A stretch of 64,000 nt of DNA from assembly GCA_900552685.1 (NCBI GenBank), contig USAJ01000002.1, forward strand, positions 84,954 through 148,953. Reading direction: 5' to 3'. Positions 24,828 to 34,882 of this stretch are shown piece after piece (position 1 is the first letter of the stretch; the number at the start of each line of letters is the position of its first letter). Under the pieces are notes generated by a model. It was not told the origin of the DNA. It saw nothing but the letters and a program-made list of their open reading frames with translations, and made no database searches. Source of the stretch: an uncultured Collinsella sp. (GTDB lineage Bacteria; Actinomycetota; Coriobacteriia; Coriobacteriales; Coriobacteriaceae). Both the position numbers and the translations under genes were made by a program.

Positions 24828-25943
24828 CTAACGCAAACCCTCTACCGCATCCGCCAGAAGAGCGGCGGCCCTATCCTGAGCCAGACCACGCGCCGCCTGA
24901 CGCATGGCGTCGCGCGCCGCCGCGTCATCGACCAGGTGCAGCAGTTCATCGGCAAAGGCAGAACCGTCGATATCGGCATCGGCGCAGAGCACGCCGGCCC
25001 CGGCGTCGACCAGATAACGGGCATTGGTGGTTTGGTGATCGGCCGTGGCGTGCGGGTACGGCACGAGCACCGAAGGCACGGCGAGTGCAGCGATCTCGGC
25101 CACGCTCGATGCGCCCGAACGCGAGAGCACCAAATCGGCAGCAGCCAGCATATCGCCCATGTTGTCGATGTAAGGCTGGACGCGGTAACGCTTCGCCTCC
25201 TCGGGCGTCAGCGCCAAAGCGCGCTCGGTCTCCTCAAAGCCGTCGGCACCCGTCGAATGCAACACATAGAGGTTCTTGCGCGAAAGCAGCTCGTTTTTGA
25301 GCGAAGCCACGCGCTCGTTGAGGTGCTGGGCGCCAAGTGAACCGCCAAAGACGAGCAGCAGCGTAGCGTCCTCGGGAACGCCAAGTGCCTTGCGGCCGCG
25401 AGCGCGATCGCCCTCGATCACCGAGCGACGTACGGGGTTGCCGGTCATGAGCACGTGGTCAGGGTCACCTTCGCGCTCAAAGACCGAACGCGCTGCCGAC
25501 ACCGAGATGCACACGCGGGCGGCGTGGGAGTTCATCATCTTGTTGGCCAGGCCCGGAACGGAGTTCTGCTCATGCAGCAGATACGGAACGCCCGCGCCCT
25601 TGCACCACCCCAGCAGCGGAACCTCGACATAGGCACCAAAACCAATGGCGGCATCGGGCTTGCCGACCTTTGAGAAATGACTGGCGAGCGCACGCTTGGC
25701 TTTGTTGACACGCCACAGCGAGGTCAGCGCCGTCCAAGGACGGGAGCGGTCGAAGCCCGTGACCGTAATGGGCACAAAATCAAACCCAGCCTCGGGGACC
25801 AGACGACCCTCGAGCTTGCGCGACTGGCCCACGAACACAACGTGGTGGCCACGGTCACGCAGTTCTTCAGCCAAGGCGAGCGCGGGGTTGATGTGTCCTG
25901 CCGTACCGCCGGCTGCAATAGCAACGGTCATCTTATCGGTCAT
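24828..25943 (-). CDS. murG: Lipid II synthase MurG
   Basis: Glycosyltransferase that adds GlcNAc to lipid I on the inner membrane face. 371 residues. GGTAGHINPALALAEEL forms the N-terminal acceptor loop, HEQNSVPGLANK and FGGSLGAQHLNE lie in the hinge and donor domain, and SRSGASSVAEIAALAVPSVL with PHATADHQTTNA bind UDP-GlcNAc. AAGGGA precedes the ATG at 25943. The start overlaps the end of ftsW by 11 bp. Confidence 0.97.
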   Translation of the reverse strand: MTDKMTVAIAAGGTAGHINPALALAEELRDRGHHVVFVGQSRKLEGRLVPEAGFDFVPITVTGFDRSRPWTALTSLWRVNKAKRALASHFSKVGKPDAAIGFGAYVEVPLLGWCKGAGVPYLLHEQNSVPGLANKMMNSHAARVCISVSAARSVFEREGDPDHVLMTGNPVRRSVIEGDRARGRKALGVPEDATLLLVFGGSLGAQHLNERVASLKNELLSRKNLYVLHSTGADGFEETERALALTPEEAKRYRVQPYIDNMGDMLAAADLVLSRSGASSVAEIAALAVPSVLVPYPHATADHQTTNARYLVDAGAGVLCADADIDGSAFADELLHLVDDAAARDAMRQAARGLAQDRAAALLADAVEGLR

Positions 25944-27459
25944 GGTAGTCCCTTCGTACACGCGGTCCCTGGTCGTCGGTGCGCAGACGCGCCGACGGGT
26001 CCGAGTTCAAATCGATTCGATTATATCCGCCGCCCGCATTGCGAGGAGTGGGGCGCTGAGGACGACCTTGCGGCGCCGTTCGCTGACCCGGGCGGGCTGC
26101 CGGCTCGGTCGCAGAGCCATCCAGGACGGTAAAACCGTTACGCGTAGATCGCTCGCCGCGCACGTGGGGCACGCCGGCGGTGCTCTCATCCATAACGGCA
26201 AAGCTCTCGCGGCGACGGTCGTACTCATCGCGACGGGCGCTCTCATACGAAACGCGCAGGATCAGACCGGCGAGCATAAGCGACACAATAATCGAAGAGC
26301 CGCCGTAGCTAATAAACGGCAACGGTTTGCCCGTCATGGGAAATACGTTGAGGATGCCCAGCGCGTTAATCAAAAACTGCACCGCGAGAATGACTGCGGA
26401 GCCAGACGCCATGAGCGCGCCCCGACGATCGGTCGCCTGCTCGGCAATGCGAAACGCCGAGTAGATCAGCATCGCAAACACCAAGAAGAACAGCACGGTT
26501 CCGACAAAACCGACTTCCTCGCCAATGATGGCCAGGATGTAGTCGTTGTGCGCCTCGGGCAGATACGAGTACTTCATGGTTGAGTTGCCGATGCCACGGC
26601 CGAACAGACCGCCCGAGGCAAACGCCATGATGGCAAGCGTGGCCTGATAGCCGTCACCATACTCGTCGGCCCAAGGGTTCAAGGCAACCTGAATACGCAC
26701 CATACGGTATGGCTCTGCGACAAGCGCAATCACGATCACGAGAATGCCGAAGATTAGCACGCCGATGATAAATCTGGGGTCGAGACCTGCAAACAACGCC
26801 ATGCACATGAGGGTCAACAGGATGATCAGAACGGTACCGAAATCGGGCTGGATAAAGATCAGAAAGAGCGAAATGCCCAGGTAGATGCCCATCTTGCGAA
26901 GGAATTCGTTGATGTTGCCACCGGGCGAAAAGAAACGATCAAGCATGATGGCCGAATACGCAATGGCAAATGGCTTTAAAAACTCGGAAGGCTGGAACTG
27001 AATACCGGCAATGTTGAGCCAGCGCGTGGCGCCACGGCTGCCGCTGCCCACCAAGAACACCAGAAACAGTAGCCCTATCATGCCTATGAGGAAGATCCTG
27101 AGCACGTCTTCCCCAAACCAACTGTCCGGCAAGATGCGCACGATGGCAACCATAGCCAGCACGCCAACTCCGGCAAACGCGGCTTGTCGAAACAGAAAAA
27201 ACGTCGCCGAGCCATTCTCGTGCAGCGCCTCGACCGAAGACGCCGAGTACACCATCAGCAGGCCAAAGCACACCAAGGTAAACAGGCAGGCCATGAATAT
27301 CAAACGGGGGCGCATGATACGGGCGGGAACGCCGGCAATATAGCGTTCGCTAAACGTCAGCCCGCCGCGACCGGAACGCGGTGTGCTGCGCCGCGAGGAA
27401 GCACGGTCCGAGTCGGGCCTCCTCATACCTTGTCGGGGGCTCTCCTCTCTCACCGGCAA
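25933..27459 (-). CDS. ftsW: Septal SEDS glycosyltransferase FtsW
   Basis: Polymerises lipid II during division with its partner PBP FtsI. 508 residues with ten predicted spans between about 50 and 405. SEDS marks: ATRWLNIAGIQFQPSEFLK, QPDFGTVLII, YLPEAHNDYILAIIGEE, and MTGKPLPFISYGGSS. A 45-residue basic N-terminus and a disordered Arg/Pro/Gly-rich tail of about 100 residues are longer than in most homologues. The start is 3 bp after murD. Confidence 0.96.
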   Translation of the reverse strand: MPVREESPRQGMRRPDSDRASSRRSTPRSGRGGLTFSERYIAGVPARIMRPRLIFMACLFTLVCFGLLMVYSASSVEALHENGSATFFLFRQAAFAGVGVLAMVAIVRILPDSWFGEDVLRIFLIGMIGLLFLVFLVGSGSRGATRWLNIAGIQFQPSEFLKPFAIAYSAIMLDRFFSPGGNINEFLRKMGIYLGISLFLIFIQPDFGTVLIILLTLMCMALFAGLDPRFIIGVLIFGILVIVIALVAEPYRMVRIQVALNPWADEYGDGYQATLAIMAFASGGLFGRGIGNSTMKYSYLPEAHNDYILAIIGEEVGFVGTVLFFLVFAMLIYSAFRIAEQATDRRGALMASGSAVILAVQFLINALGILNVFPMTGKPLPFISYGGSSIIVSLMLAGLILRVSYESARRDEYDRRRESFAVMDESTAGVPHVRGERSTRNGFTVLDGSATEPAARPGQRTAPQGRPQRPTPRNAGGGYNRIDLNSDPSARLRTDDQGPRVRRDYHDR

Positions 27460-27462
27460 CCC

Positions 27463-28869
27463 CTATTCCATTTGCGATTTCGCCGCAGCGGCAAGCTGGG
27501 CCACATAGTCCTTAAACACGCGGCCGCGCTCCTCATAGCCCGAGAACTCATCGAACGAAGAGCAGGCAGGAGAAAGTAAGATCACGTCGCCACGGCTCGA
27601 CAGCGAACGGGCGACGTCCACGGCATCGCGCAGGTCATCCGCCTGGGCGATATCCACATCGCCATCGACATCGGCCTCGTCCATAGCGGCGGTGAAACGC
27701 TCGCGCGCATCGCCAAAGCAGACGACCGAGCGTACGTTATCCATAACAACGCGCGCGAAGTCCGTGAGCGGCGTGCCCTTATCGTGGCCGCCGAGCAGCA
27801 AGATCACGTCGTCATCGGGAAATGCCGTCAGTGCCTTCTCGACCGCATCGGTGTTGGTCGCCTTGGAATCGTTGACGTAGCGCACGCCGTCAATCTCGCC
27901 ACACGGCTCCACGCGGTGCTCGAGCGGCTGGAACGAGGCCAGACCGCGGCAGACACCATCGACATCGGCACCGACTGCCAAGGCAGCCGTGGCAGCACAC
28001 AGGGCATTGATAACATTGTGATGGCCCGAGATCTTGAGCTCGGATGTAGCGATGAGCGGGGTCTCGACGCCCTTCAGACGCACGATCATCTTGCCATCGC
28101 GCACAAAGGCGGCATCCTCGCCCTCAGGCTCGTCAAAGGCAACCTTGCAGATGCGACGACCCGGCGTGTAGATGTACTCATCGAACTCGTGAATGCCGGC
28201 GTCTTCGACGTCGACAACCGCCAGATCGTCATCAACCATATTGTCAAACAGTTTGATCTTGGCAAGCGCATAGTTGTTATGGCTCTTATGCCAGCCCAAG
28301 TGGTCGGGAGTGATGTTGAGCAGCACCGCCACGCGAGGATGGAGCTCGGTAGTCGTAGCAATCTGATAGCTCGAGAGCTCAGCCACAAACCACTCGTTGT
28401 GGGCTCGGCCGTCAATCTCGTTGACCGGCGGCTCGCCGATGTTGCCGACAGCAACGCTGGCCTCGCCGGCAGCCTTAAGCAGATAATCAGTCAGCGACGT
28501 GGTGGTCGTCTTGCCGTTGGTGCCCGTGATGGCAATCCAGTTATCGGGCGACAGGCGATAGGCAAACTCGGGCTCACCCATAATCTGGGCGGCATGCTCG
28601 CGCCCGGCCTTAAAGAAGCCCGAGAACTCCGAGATGCCCGGGCACGTCACGCATACGTCATAGGCGCCCTCGACCTGTTCGGTCCCATAGACAAACGACG
28701 CACCAGCAGCCTCGAGCGCACGCGTGGCGTCATTGGGCTCAGAGGTGCCACCGCCATACACGGTAACGGCACTTACGCGCTCGGGATGTGCCAACGCCCA
28801 GCGGGCGACATCGAGACCGGATTTGCCCTGACCCAAAACGAGCAGGCTAAAGACATCAGCAAGAGACAT
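27463..28869 (-). CDS. murD: UDP-N-acetylmuramoylalanine-D-glutamate ligase MurD
   Basis: Adds D-Glu to UDP-MurNAc-L-Ala. 468 residues. ATP loop ITGTNGKTTTTSLTDYLL at about 115-132, GNIGEPP, AELSSYQIATT, LNITPDHLGWH, VRYVNDSKATNTDAVEKAL and LLGGHDKGTPL follow in the expected order. It starts 9 bp after mraY, in the same transcript. Confidence 0.96.
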   Translation of the reverse strand: MSLADVFSLLVLGQGKSGLDVARWALAHPERVSAVTVYGGGTSEPNDATRALEAAGASFVYGTEQVEGAYDVCVTCPGISEFSGFFKAGREHAAQIMGEPEFAYRLSPDNWIAITGTNGKTTTTSLTDYLLKAAGEASVAVGNIGEPPVNEIDGRAHNEWFVAELSSYQIATTTELHPRVAVLLNITPDHLGWHKSHNNYALAKIKLFDNMVDDDLAVVDVEDAGIHEFDEYIYTPGRRICKVAFDEPEGEDAAFVRDGKMIVRLKGVETPLIATSELKISGHHNVINALCAATAALAVGADVDGVCRGLASFQPLEHRVEPCGEIDGVRYVNDSKATNTDAVEKALTAFPDDDVILLLGGHDKGTPLTDFARVVMDNVRSVVCFGDARERFTAAMDEADVDGDVDIAQADDLRDAVDVARSLSSRGDVILLSPACSSFDEFSGYEERGRVFKDYVAQLAAAAKSQME

Positions 28870-28878
28870 GAAAGACCA

Positions 28879-29898
28879 CTATCCCAACTGGAAGAACAGA
28901 GCAAGGCCAACGGCACCAAAGGCCGCAGCGATAATCCAAAAACGGATGACGACCTTGGTCTCGGCCCAGCCCTTCTTTTCGAAATGATGATGGATGGGCG
29001 CCATAAGGAAGACGCGCTTGTGCGTAAAGTGGAAGTAGACAACCTGAATCATGACCGACAGGGTCTCAACGATAAACAGGCCGCCGATGATGAGGGAGAC
29101 GACCTCGGTGTTGGTCATGATGGACGTGCAGGCAAACGCGGCGCCCAGGGCAAGCGAGCCGGTATCGCCCATAAAGATGCTCGCCGGATAGCAGTTGAAC
29201 CACAGAAAGCCCAAGCAGGCACCGGCACACGCGGTGCAGAAGATGGACAGGTTCACGTCTCCGTGCAAAAACGCCATGGCAGCCATGGCGAGCATGGCAA
29301 TCATGGAGGTGCCGCCAGCAAGACCGTCAAGGCCATCGGTCAGGTTCACGGCATTAGAAAGACCGGCGATCATCAGCCAGCAAAAGACAATGTAGAGCCA
29401 CGGGAACGAAAGGCCGCAGATGGTGGTCGAAAGCACGCCAAGGTCAATCGTCAGGCCGCCGGGAAAACGAATCTCGGGGGCGACGCCGCACCAGTTAACG
29501 GCAAGTACCGTAAAGGTGACACAGATAATGGTTAGGCCGATCATCTTGGCATGAGGCGTCAGACCGAGCGAGCGCCCATGCGTAACGGAGGTCAGGTCGT
29601 CGATCAGGCCCAGCACGCCGGTCGCCAGCGTGGCGAGCAGCACGAGCACGAGCTCAGTGGTGAGCTTGCCCATCAGCAGGCAGGTCAGCGAAATCGCGAC
29701 GAGAATGACAACGCCACCCATGGTGGGCGTTCCCTGCTTAACCAAATGACGCTTGGGGCCGTCGGCACGAACCTGCTGGCCGATACCCTCGACCTTGAGC
29801 AGCTTGATCCACCACGGCATGAGCAGCAGCGCAATGGCAGCGGCGATGCCAAGCCCCAAAAAAGCCTGATACGTTGGATACGAGGGATTGCCGAACAT
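28879..29898 (-). CDS. mraY: Phospho-MurNAc-pentapeptide transferase MraY
   Basis: Membrane enzyme that transfers phospho-MurNAc-pentapeptide to undecaprenyl phosphate, giving lipid I. 339 residues with ten spans. Catalytic loops: KQGTPTMGGVVIL near residue 50, NAVNLTDGLDGLAGG in the middle (the Asp cluster), FMGDTGSLALG, and the His triad in MAPIHHHFEKKGW near the C-terminus. It starts 3 bp after murF. Confidence 0.97.
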   Translation of the reverse strand: MFGNPSYPTYQAFLGLGIAAAIALLLMPWWIKLLKVEGIGQQVRADGPKRHLVKQGTPTMGGVVILVAISLTCLLMGKLTTELVLVLLATLATGVLGLIDDLTSVTHGRSLGLTPHAKMIGLTIICVTFTVLAVNWCGVAPEIRFPGGLTIDLGVLSTTICGLSFPWLYIVFCWLMIAGLSNAVNLTDGLDGLAGGTSMIAMLAMAAMAFLHGDVNLSIFCTACAGACLGFLWFNCYPASIFMGDTGSLALGAAFACTSIMTNTEVVSLIIGGLFIVETLSVMIQVVYFHFTHKRVFLMAPIHHHFEKKGWAETKVVIRFWIIAAAFGAVGLALFFQLG

Positions 29899-29901
29899 GG
29901 G

Positions 29902-31326
29902 CTAGCACACACCTTCCACAAAGCGGTCGAGCTCAACAAAGCGGGAACCCTTGACCAGTACAACATCATGTTTTTCAAGCGCGCCGCCCATGCGGTCGAG
30001 CACCTGCTGATAATCGGAGAACACCTGGATGCGGTCCTCGTCCATGCCCATCATGCGCGCGGCATCGGCCATAAGCTGGGCCAGCTCACCACCCACGCAC
30101 GCCAGCATGTCGAGCTTCTTGGCGGCGGCATAGGCGCCCACGAGCTCATGCATGCGAGGAGCCTCATCGCCCATCTCGCCCATCTCGCCCAGGATCGCCA
30201 TGCGAGACCCCGTGCACGAAAGCGAGCACAGTAGATCGAGACCAGCAGCCATGGATTCGGCGCTGGCGTTATAGGAATCGTCGATGACGCGGGCACCGCT
30301 CTTGGCGCGCTTGATCTCCTGGCGGTGCCCGGTGATCGTGAGGCCCCTAAAGGCAGCATCGATCTGCTCGGGCGTCACGCCCAGGCGATAGGCAACCGCG
30401 GCGGCCTTAACGGCATTTGGAACGGACTGCACGCCGGGGATGGCAAGCATGGTATCGATCGTCTCACCCTGGCCAAAATCGAGCGTAAAGACCGGACGGC
30501 CCTCGTCATCAACACGAATGTCGCGGGCACGGACCTCATCATCGTCCGAGACGCCGGCCAGCATCACATCGATACCAGCAGGCTGGGCGAACGTATCGCG
30601 AATGAACGGCGTAAAGTCGTCCTCACCGCCCAAAACCAGCAGCGGCAAGAAGTCGCCGGCGGCGCACATACCCTGGACAATCTCGGCCTTAGCGCGGGCG
30701 ATGTTCTCGCGGCTGCCCAAAATGCCGATGTGAGAGGTACCAATCTTGCTCACGATGGCAAGGTTGGGATTGGCGGACTGGGACAGGCGCTCAATCTCGT
30801 GGAAATGGTTCATGCCCATCTCGAGCACCAGGACCTCGGTATCGGCCGGAGCGGAAAGCACCGTGAGCGGCATGCCGATCAGGTTATTGAAATTGCCCTT
30901 GGTGGCCCAGACACGATAGCGCTTGGCGAGCACGGCGGCGAGCACGTCCTTGGTCGTCGTCTTGCCGATGGAACCGGTAATACCAACGACCAGGCAGCCA
31001 AGCTCCAGACGGTACGTGTGCGCCAAACGCAGCAGAAACTCCTCGGGATCATCGGTCAGCAAGATGGCACAGCCCTTGTCCTGCGCCAGCGAGACCAGCT
31101 CGGCCTCGGGCTCACGCGTCATCACGACGGCGCCGGCACCCGACTGGACGGCACGGGAAGCAAAATCATTGCCGTCGACGTTTTCACCGGGAAAGGCGAC
31201 GAAAATCGTCCCTTCCTCGACCTGGCGCGAGTCGATAACGCACCCGCGGCATACCCGATCGGCTTCTCCCGTCACGGTTCGGGCCCCTGTTGCGGCCGCG
31301 AGGTTGTTGACGGCGATCTCTATCAT
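29902..31326 (-). CDS. murF: UDP-MurNAc-tripeptide-D-Ala-D-Ala ligase MurF
   Basis: Adds the D-Ala-D-Ala dipeptide, completing the stem peptide. 474 residues. The ATP loop reads GITGSIGKTTTKDVLAAVL at about 105-123, with Ile where many MurFs have Asn or Thr. EMGMNHFHEIERLS, NLAIVSKIGTSHIG, and VIDDSYNASAESM are further signatures. AGGGGAGC precedes the ATG. murE, usually between ftsI and murF, is not here. Confidence 0.95.
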   Translation of the reverse strand: MIEIAVNNLAAATGARTVTGEADRVCRGCVIDSRQVEEGTIFVAFPGENVDGNDFASRAVQSGAGAVVMTREPEAELVSLAQDKGCAILLTDDPEEFLLRLAHTYRLELGCLVVGITGSIGKTTTKDVLAAVLAKRYRVWATKGNFNNLIGMPLTVLSAPADTEVLVLEMGMNHFHEIERLSQSANPNLAIVSKIGTSHIGILGSRENIARAKAEIVQGMCAAGDFLPLLVLGGEDDFTPFIRDTFAQPAGIDVMLAGVSDDDEVRARDIRVDDEGRPVFTLDFGQGETIDTMLAIPGVQSVPNAVKAAAVAYRLGVTPEQIDAAFRGLTITGHRQEIKRAKSGARVIDDSYNASAESMAAGLDLLCSLSCTGSRMAILGEMGEMGDEAPRMHELVGAYAAAKKLDMLACVGGELAQLMADAARMMGMDEDRIQVFSDYQQVLDRMGGALEKHDVVLVKGSRFVELDRFVEGVC

Positions 31327-31452
31327 TGCAGCTCCCCTGTAAACCTAATAATGCTATCGGCGTATTGTATCCCAGCGCCGCACATGCGTGGTGCAGGGCA
31401 TGTGAACACCCTCATATGGGACAACAAACCACGCCCCAAAGATTGTAACCCC

Positions 31453-33318
31453 CTACTTCGTGTGCGGGATACCCAGCACGTCGAGCGCGTTGGCCATAAT
31501 GGACTGGAACGGCACCGCAGCGGCATCTGAGCCGCTCGGCGTTCCGTCGAGCGTGATATAGCACAGCACCTTGGGCGATTGTGCCGGTGCAAAGCCCATA
31601 AAGGACGACATGTAGTTCTCCTTGAGGTAGCCACCGTTCTCGTCGGCACGTTCGGCCGTACCGGTCTTACCCGCTACGTCATAGCCGTCAACCGCGCCGC
31701 CAACGCCCGTTCCCTCGGACACGACCGTCTGCATGCACGATGTCACCTGGGATGCGGCGTCCTCCGAAATCGCGCGCTCGCCTTCGCCCCAGTCCTTCTC
31801 GTCGCCTTTGCTGGACTTATAGAAGTGCGGTGTCATCATCACGCCGCCGTTGGCGATGCCGCCCACGGCACGTGCGATCTCAATCGGCGAGACGGACAGT
31901 GCCTGTCCAAAGCTCATCGAGCCCAGCGTGGCGCCGTCATACTGGTCACGCTCCTTGACGATGCCCAGGCTCTCGCCCGGAAAATCGACACCCGAGCTGT
32001 GACCGATGCCCCACTTGTCCACATAGGCGGCAAAGTCGTCGGCACCGATCTTGCGCCCCACCAGAACAAAGCCCACGTTGGACGAACGGCGCATCATCTC
32101 GCGCACATCCATGGTCATGGCATAGTCGCGCTTGTCGGCATCGGTGACGGTATCGTCGCCCACCTTGATGCTCGCCGGCACCTCAAACGACGTACTCGAT
32201 CGCACGACGCCCAAGTCGAAGCCGGCGCCCGCCACGAGCGTCTTAAAGACCGAGCCGGGCTCGTAGGCGTCGGTGACCAGGCGCAGATTCATATCCTCGG
32301 TCTTGGCATTCTCCAGATCGGTCTGGTCGTAGGTCGGGTACGAGCAGGCTGCCAAAATCTCGCCTGTCGTAGGATCGGTGACCAGCGCCGAGCCGTTCTT
32401 GGCCTTAGTCTTCTCAACTGCCTCTGCCAGGGCATCCTCGGCCGCACGCTGGATATTGACGTCGAGCGTCGTCACGATATCAACGCCGTCGACCGCAGCC
32501 ACCTTTTTATAGGCACCGCCCGCGATATAGCTGCCGTCCCTCGCGCGCTCGCGTACGAGAGAACCGTTCGTGCCGGTCAGAAGCTTGTTGTATTGCTTTT
32601 CGAGACCCGTCAAGCCGTCGTTGTCTACATTCACTACACCTAGCACCTGCGATGCCAGATTGCCGTATGGATATACGCGCTTCATGGCCTGCTCAAAAAG
32701 CACGCCGGGCAGGTTCTTCTTCTCCAGCGCCACAGCATCGTCTTCGTCCACCTGGCGCTTGATATACACCCAGGTGCCATCGGACTCAACGAGCTTGCGG
32801 CAGGTCTTTTTATCGATTCCAGTTGCCTTGACCAGCGCCGACACCGTCTTGTCGACATCCTCGACAAGCTGCGGGTTCACGGCGATGTTGCGACATTCGA
32901 CCGACGACGCCAGCACGTTACCATTGCGGTCGTAGACGGTGCCGCGTTTGGCATAGAGGGTCTGCGCAAGCAGGCGGCGCGCATCGGCACGCTCGCGCAG
33001 TTTATCGGCTTCGACAATTTGATAGTCGGCAAGGCGAAAGACGCCCAAGCCCAAGCCAAGCCCGATGAAGCCCATGACGGCTTTGCGGCGAGGCAGAGGT
33101 GCGCCTGTGAGCCATTCGGTCGACGAACTCTTGCGCGACCTGGTGTTATGCACTTGAGGGCCGCCCGAGCCGCGAAGTCGCGACGCCGGGTCGTTGCCAC
33201 GGGACTGCCCGGCGTTGTAAGATTGCCGACCCGTTCCTTGATAACCAGAACGTCCCCGCGACGAGGGACGTCCAGAACCGCGGCCCCCATCGGAACCGCG
33301 GCGATAGTCATTTGTCAT
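31453..33318 (-). CDS. ftsI: Division penicillin-binding protein FtsI (PBP2b/PBP3 class)
   Basis: Septal transpeptidase, a monofunctional class B PBP. 621 residues: a disordered Arg/Gly/Ser-rich N-terminus (1-78), TM at about 81-97, a dimerisation domain starting near AKRGTVYDRNGNVLASS, and a C-terminal transpeptidase domain. Active-site motifs are EPGSVFKT (SxxK nucleophile), RRSSNVGF (SxN) and AGKTGTAE (KTG). No PASTA repeats follow. It is separated from ftsL by 17 bp and from murF by 126 bp. Confidence 0.96.
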   Translation of the reverse strand: MTNDYRRGSDGGRGSGRPSSRGRSGYQGTGRQSYNAGQSRGNDPASRLRGSGGPQVHNTRSRKSSSTEWLTGAPLPRRKAVMGFIGLGLGLGVFRLADYQIVEADKLRERADARRLLAQTLYAKRGTVYDRNGNVLASSVECRNIAVNPQLVEDVDKTVSALVKATGIDKKTCRKLVESDGTWVYIKRQVDEDDAVALEKKNLPGVLFEQAMKRVYPYGNLASQVLGVVNVDNDGLTGLEKQYNKLLTGTNGSLVRERARDGSYIAGGAYKKVAAVDGVDIVTTLDVNIQRAAEDALAEAVEKTKAKNGSALVTDPTTGEILAACSYPTYDQTDLENAKTEDMNLRLVTDAYEPGSVFKTLVAGAGFDLGVVRSSTSFEVPASIKVGDDTVTDADKRDYAMTMDVREMMRRSSNVGFVLVGRKIGADDFAAYVDKWGIGHSSGVDFPGESLGIVKERDQYDGATLGSMSFGQALSVSPIEIARAVGGIANGGVMMTPHFYKSSKGDEKDWGEGERAISEDAASQVTSCMQTVVSEGTGVGGAVDGYDVAGKTGTAERADENGGYLKENYMSSFMGFAPAQSPKVLCYITLDGTPSGSDAAAVPFQSIMANALDVLGIPHTK

Positions 33319-33335
33319 ACTCAGCTACCGTCTTG

Positions 33336-33806
33336 CTACTGAGCGGTCGCGGTCGCGTTGGCGCCCGCGGCTGCATCCTGCGAAAAGTCAAGTGTAACGC
33401 TCTCGCTGGGCTCCACCATGCCATAAGCGCCCGCAAGGTCGCGAATGCGCGTGTCGGCGCCATAGACCGAATGCATGACCTCCAGGTCGGAGCTCTCATC
33501 GGTCGCCTTTTCGAGCGTGCTGGTAAGCTCGGCGTTGCTGTTGAGCACCTGGGCCGTAACGCCGGCGAGCGCCACGCGGGCGACGCCGATCGTCATGAAG
33601 ATAGCCGCAATGATGCAAAACGTTTTAAGAACGCTCATGAAAACCGGGCTTACCGCCTGGTTTGCCTGACGGCCCGCGCCCGTGTAGACATCAAAGCGCG
33701 GCGCGCGCTGCTCACGGGGAGCAACGGGGGCCTGCGGCGTCTCACGATAGGCGGGCATGGCGTTCATATCATAGGCGAGTGCTGCGCTTGAAGTGTTGTA
33801 GCCCAT
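33336..33806 (-). CDS. ftsL: FtsL-like divisome protein
   Basis: A 156-residue bitopic protein with a Pro/Arg-rich cytoplasmic half, one membrane helix at about 60-80 (LKTFCIIAAIFMTIGVARVAL), and an outer coiled coil of about 30 residues (LNSNAELTSTLEKATDESSD). The sequence is not diagnostic. The assignment rests on topology and on the position between rsmH and ftsI, where ftsL normally sits. GGGAGGCGGC precedes the ATG. Confidence 0.75.
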   Translation of the reverse strand: MGYNTSSAALAYDMNAMPAYRETPQAPVAPREQRAPRFDVYTGAGRQANQAVSPVFMSVLKTFCIIAAIFMTIGVARVALAGVTAQVLNSNAELTSTLEKATDESSDLEVMHSVYGADTRIRDLAGAYGMVEPSESVTLDFSQDAAAGANATATAQ

Positions 33807-33896
33807 GATATGCCGCCTCCCATCCCGAGTACGTTGGTAGTGTGTTTAAGCTTCGTTTATGGTGCGAGCGGGAGGTCCAATATCGCGCGGTCGCGC

Positions 33897-34862
33897 TTAC
33901 AGACGCTGCGCCACGCGGATTTTGGCTGATCTCGCCCGAGGGTTGCGCTCAACCTCATCAGGCTGGGCAACCAAGGGTTTGCGGGTGATGACCTTGAGTA
34001 TCGGCACGTTGCCGCACACGCACACCGGAATCTCCGGCGGACACGTGCACCCCTGGCTCATCTCCTTAAAGTGGTTCTTTACGATACGGTCTTCGAGCGA
34101 GTGATACGAGATGACGCAGATACGTCCGCCCGGGTTGAGCCACCTGGTGGCGGCATCAAGCCCTCGTTCGAGCACATCGAGCTCGTGATTGACCTCGATG
34201 CGAATGGCCTGGAAACTTTTCTTGGCCGGGTGTCCGCCATGCCGACGAGCGGCAGCCGGGATACCCGCCTTGATGATCTCGACAAATTGGCCGGTGGTTT
34301 CGATCGGTTCTTGCTCGCGGCGGCGCACGATCTCGCGCGCGATCTGCGAGGCGAACTTCTCTTCGCCGTAGACGCGTAGAATCCGGGCGAGGTCGTGTTC
34401 GTTATAGGTGTTGATGACCTCAGCTGCGTTTAAGGTGTTATTACCCGGATCCATCCGCATGTCCAATGGGGCGTCCTCGTTATACGAAAAGCCCCTGCCA
34501 GGGATATCGAGTTGCGGTGACGAAACGCCCAAATCGAACAGGAAGCCATCGACCCCGGGCACCTCGGCCGAGCAAAGAAGCTCGTCCAAGTCGCCGAAGT
34601 TGCCCTTCAGCAGCTGGTGCGGAACGCCGGGAACCTCGCGGTCCAGACGGGCGCCAGCGGCCTCGAGGGCCATGTCGTCCTGATCGACGCCGAGCAAAAG
34701 GCCCGTCTCCCCCACCTGCGCGGCCATCTTTACCGAATGGCCGGCACCGCCAAGGGTGCAATCGCAGACAACGGAGCCGCTCTTTAGCCGCAGCGACTCA
34801 AGCACTTCGCCGAGCATGACAGGTTCATGCCGATATTCTTGTGTCAAGATCCCACGCTCCAT
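33897..34862 (-). CDS. rsmH: 16S rRNA (cytosine(1402)-N(4))-methyltransferase RsmH
   Basis: Methylates C1402 in the decoding centre using S-adenosylmethionine. 321 residues. YRHEPVMLGEVLESL opens the protein, DCTLGGAGHSVKMA is the SAM loop, LFDLGVSSPQLD the catalytic region, RGFSYNEDAPLDMRMD follows, and ISYHSLEDRIVKNHF is near the C-terminus. The ATG at 34862 is used here. A TTG at 34847, with GGAGCGTGGG before it, is a real alternative. It lies 20 bp after mraZ. Confidence 0.95.
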   Translation of the reverse strand: MERGILTQEYRHEPVMLGEVLESLRLKSGSVVCDCTLGGAGHSVKMAAQVGETGLLLGVDQDDMALEAAGARLDREVPGVPHQLLKGNFGDLDELLCSAEVPGVDGFLFDLGVSSPQLDIPGRGFSYNEDAPLDMRMDPGNNTLNAAEVINTYNEHDLARILRVYGEEKFASQIAREIVRRREQEPIETTGQFVEIIKAGIPAAARRHGGHPAKKSFQAIRIEVNHELDVLERGLDAATRWLNPGGRICVISYHSLEDRIVKNHFKEMSQGCTCPPEIPVCVCGNVPILKVITRKPLVAQPDEVERNPRARSAKIRVAQRL

Positions 34863-34882
34863 CCGTTACCCGTGCCTTGCCC

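Noticed and set aside
27784..29535. 583-codon open frame opposite murD and mraY
   Set aside because: Antisense shadow spanning two conserved genes.
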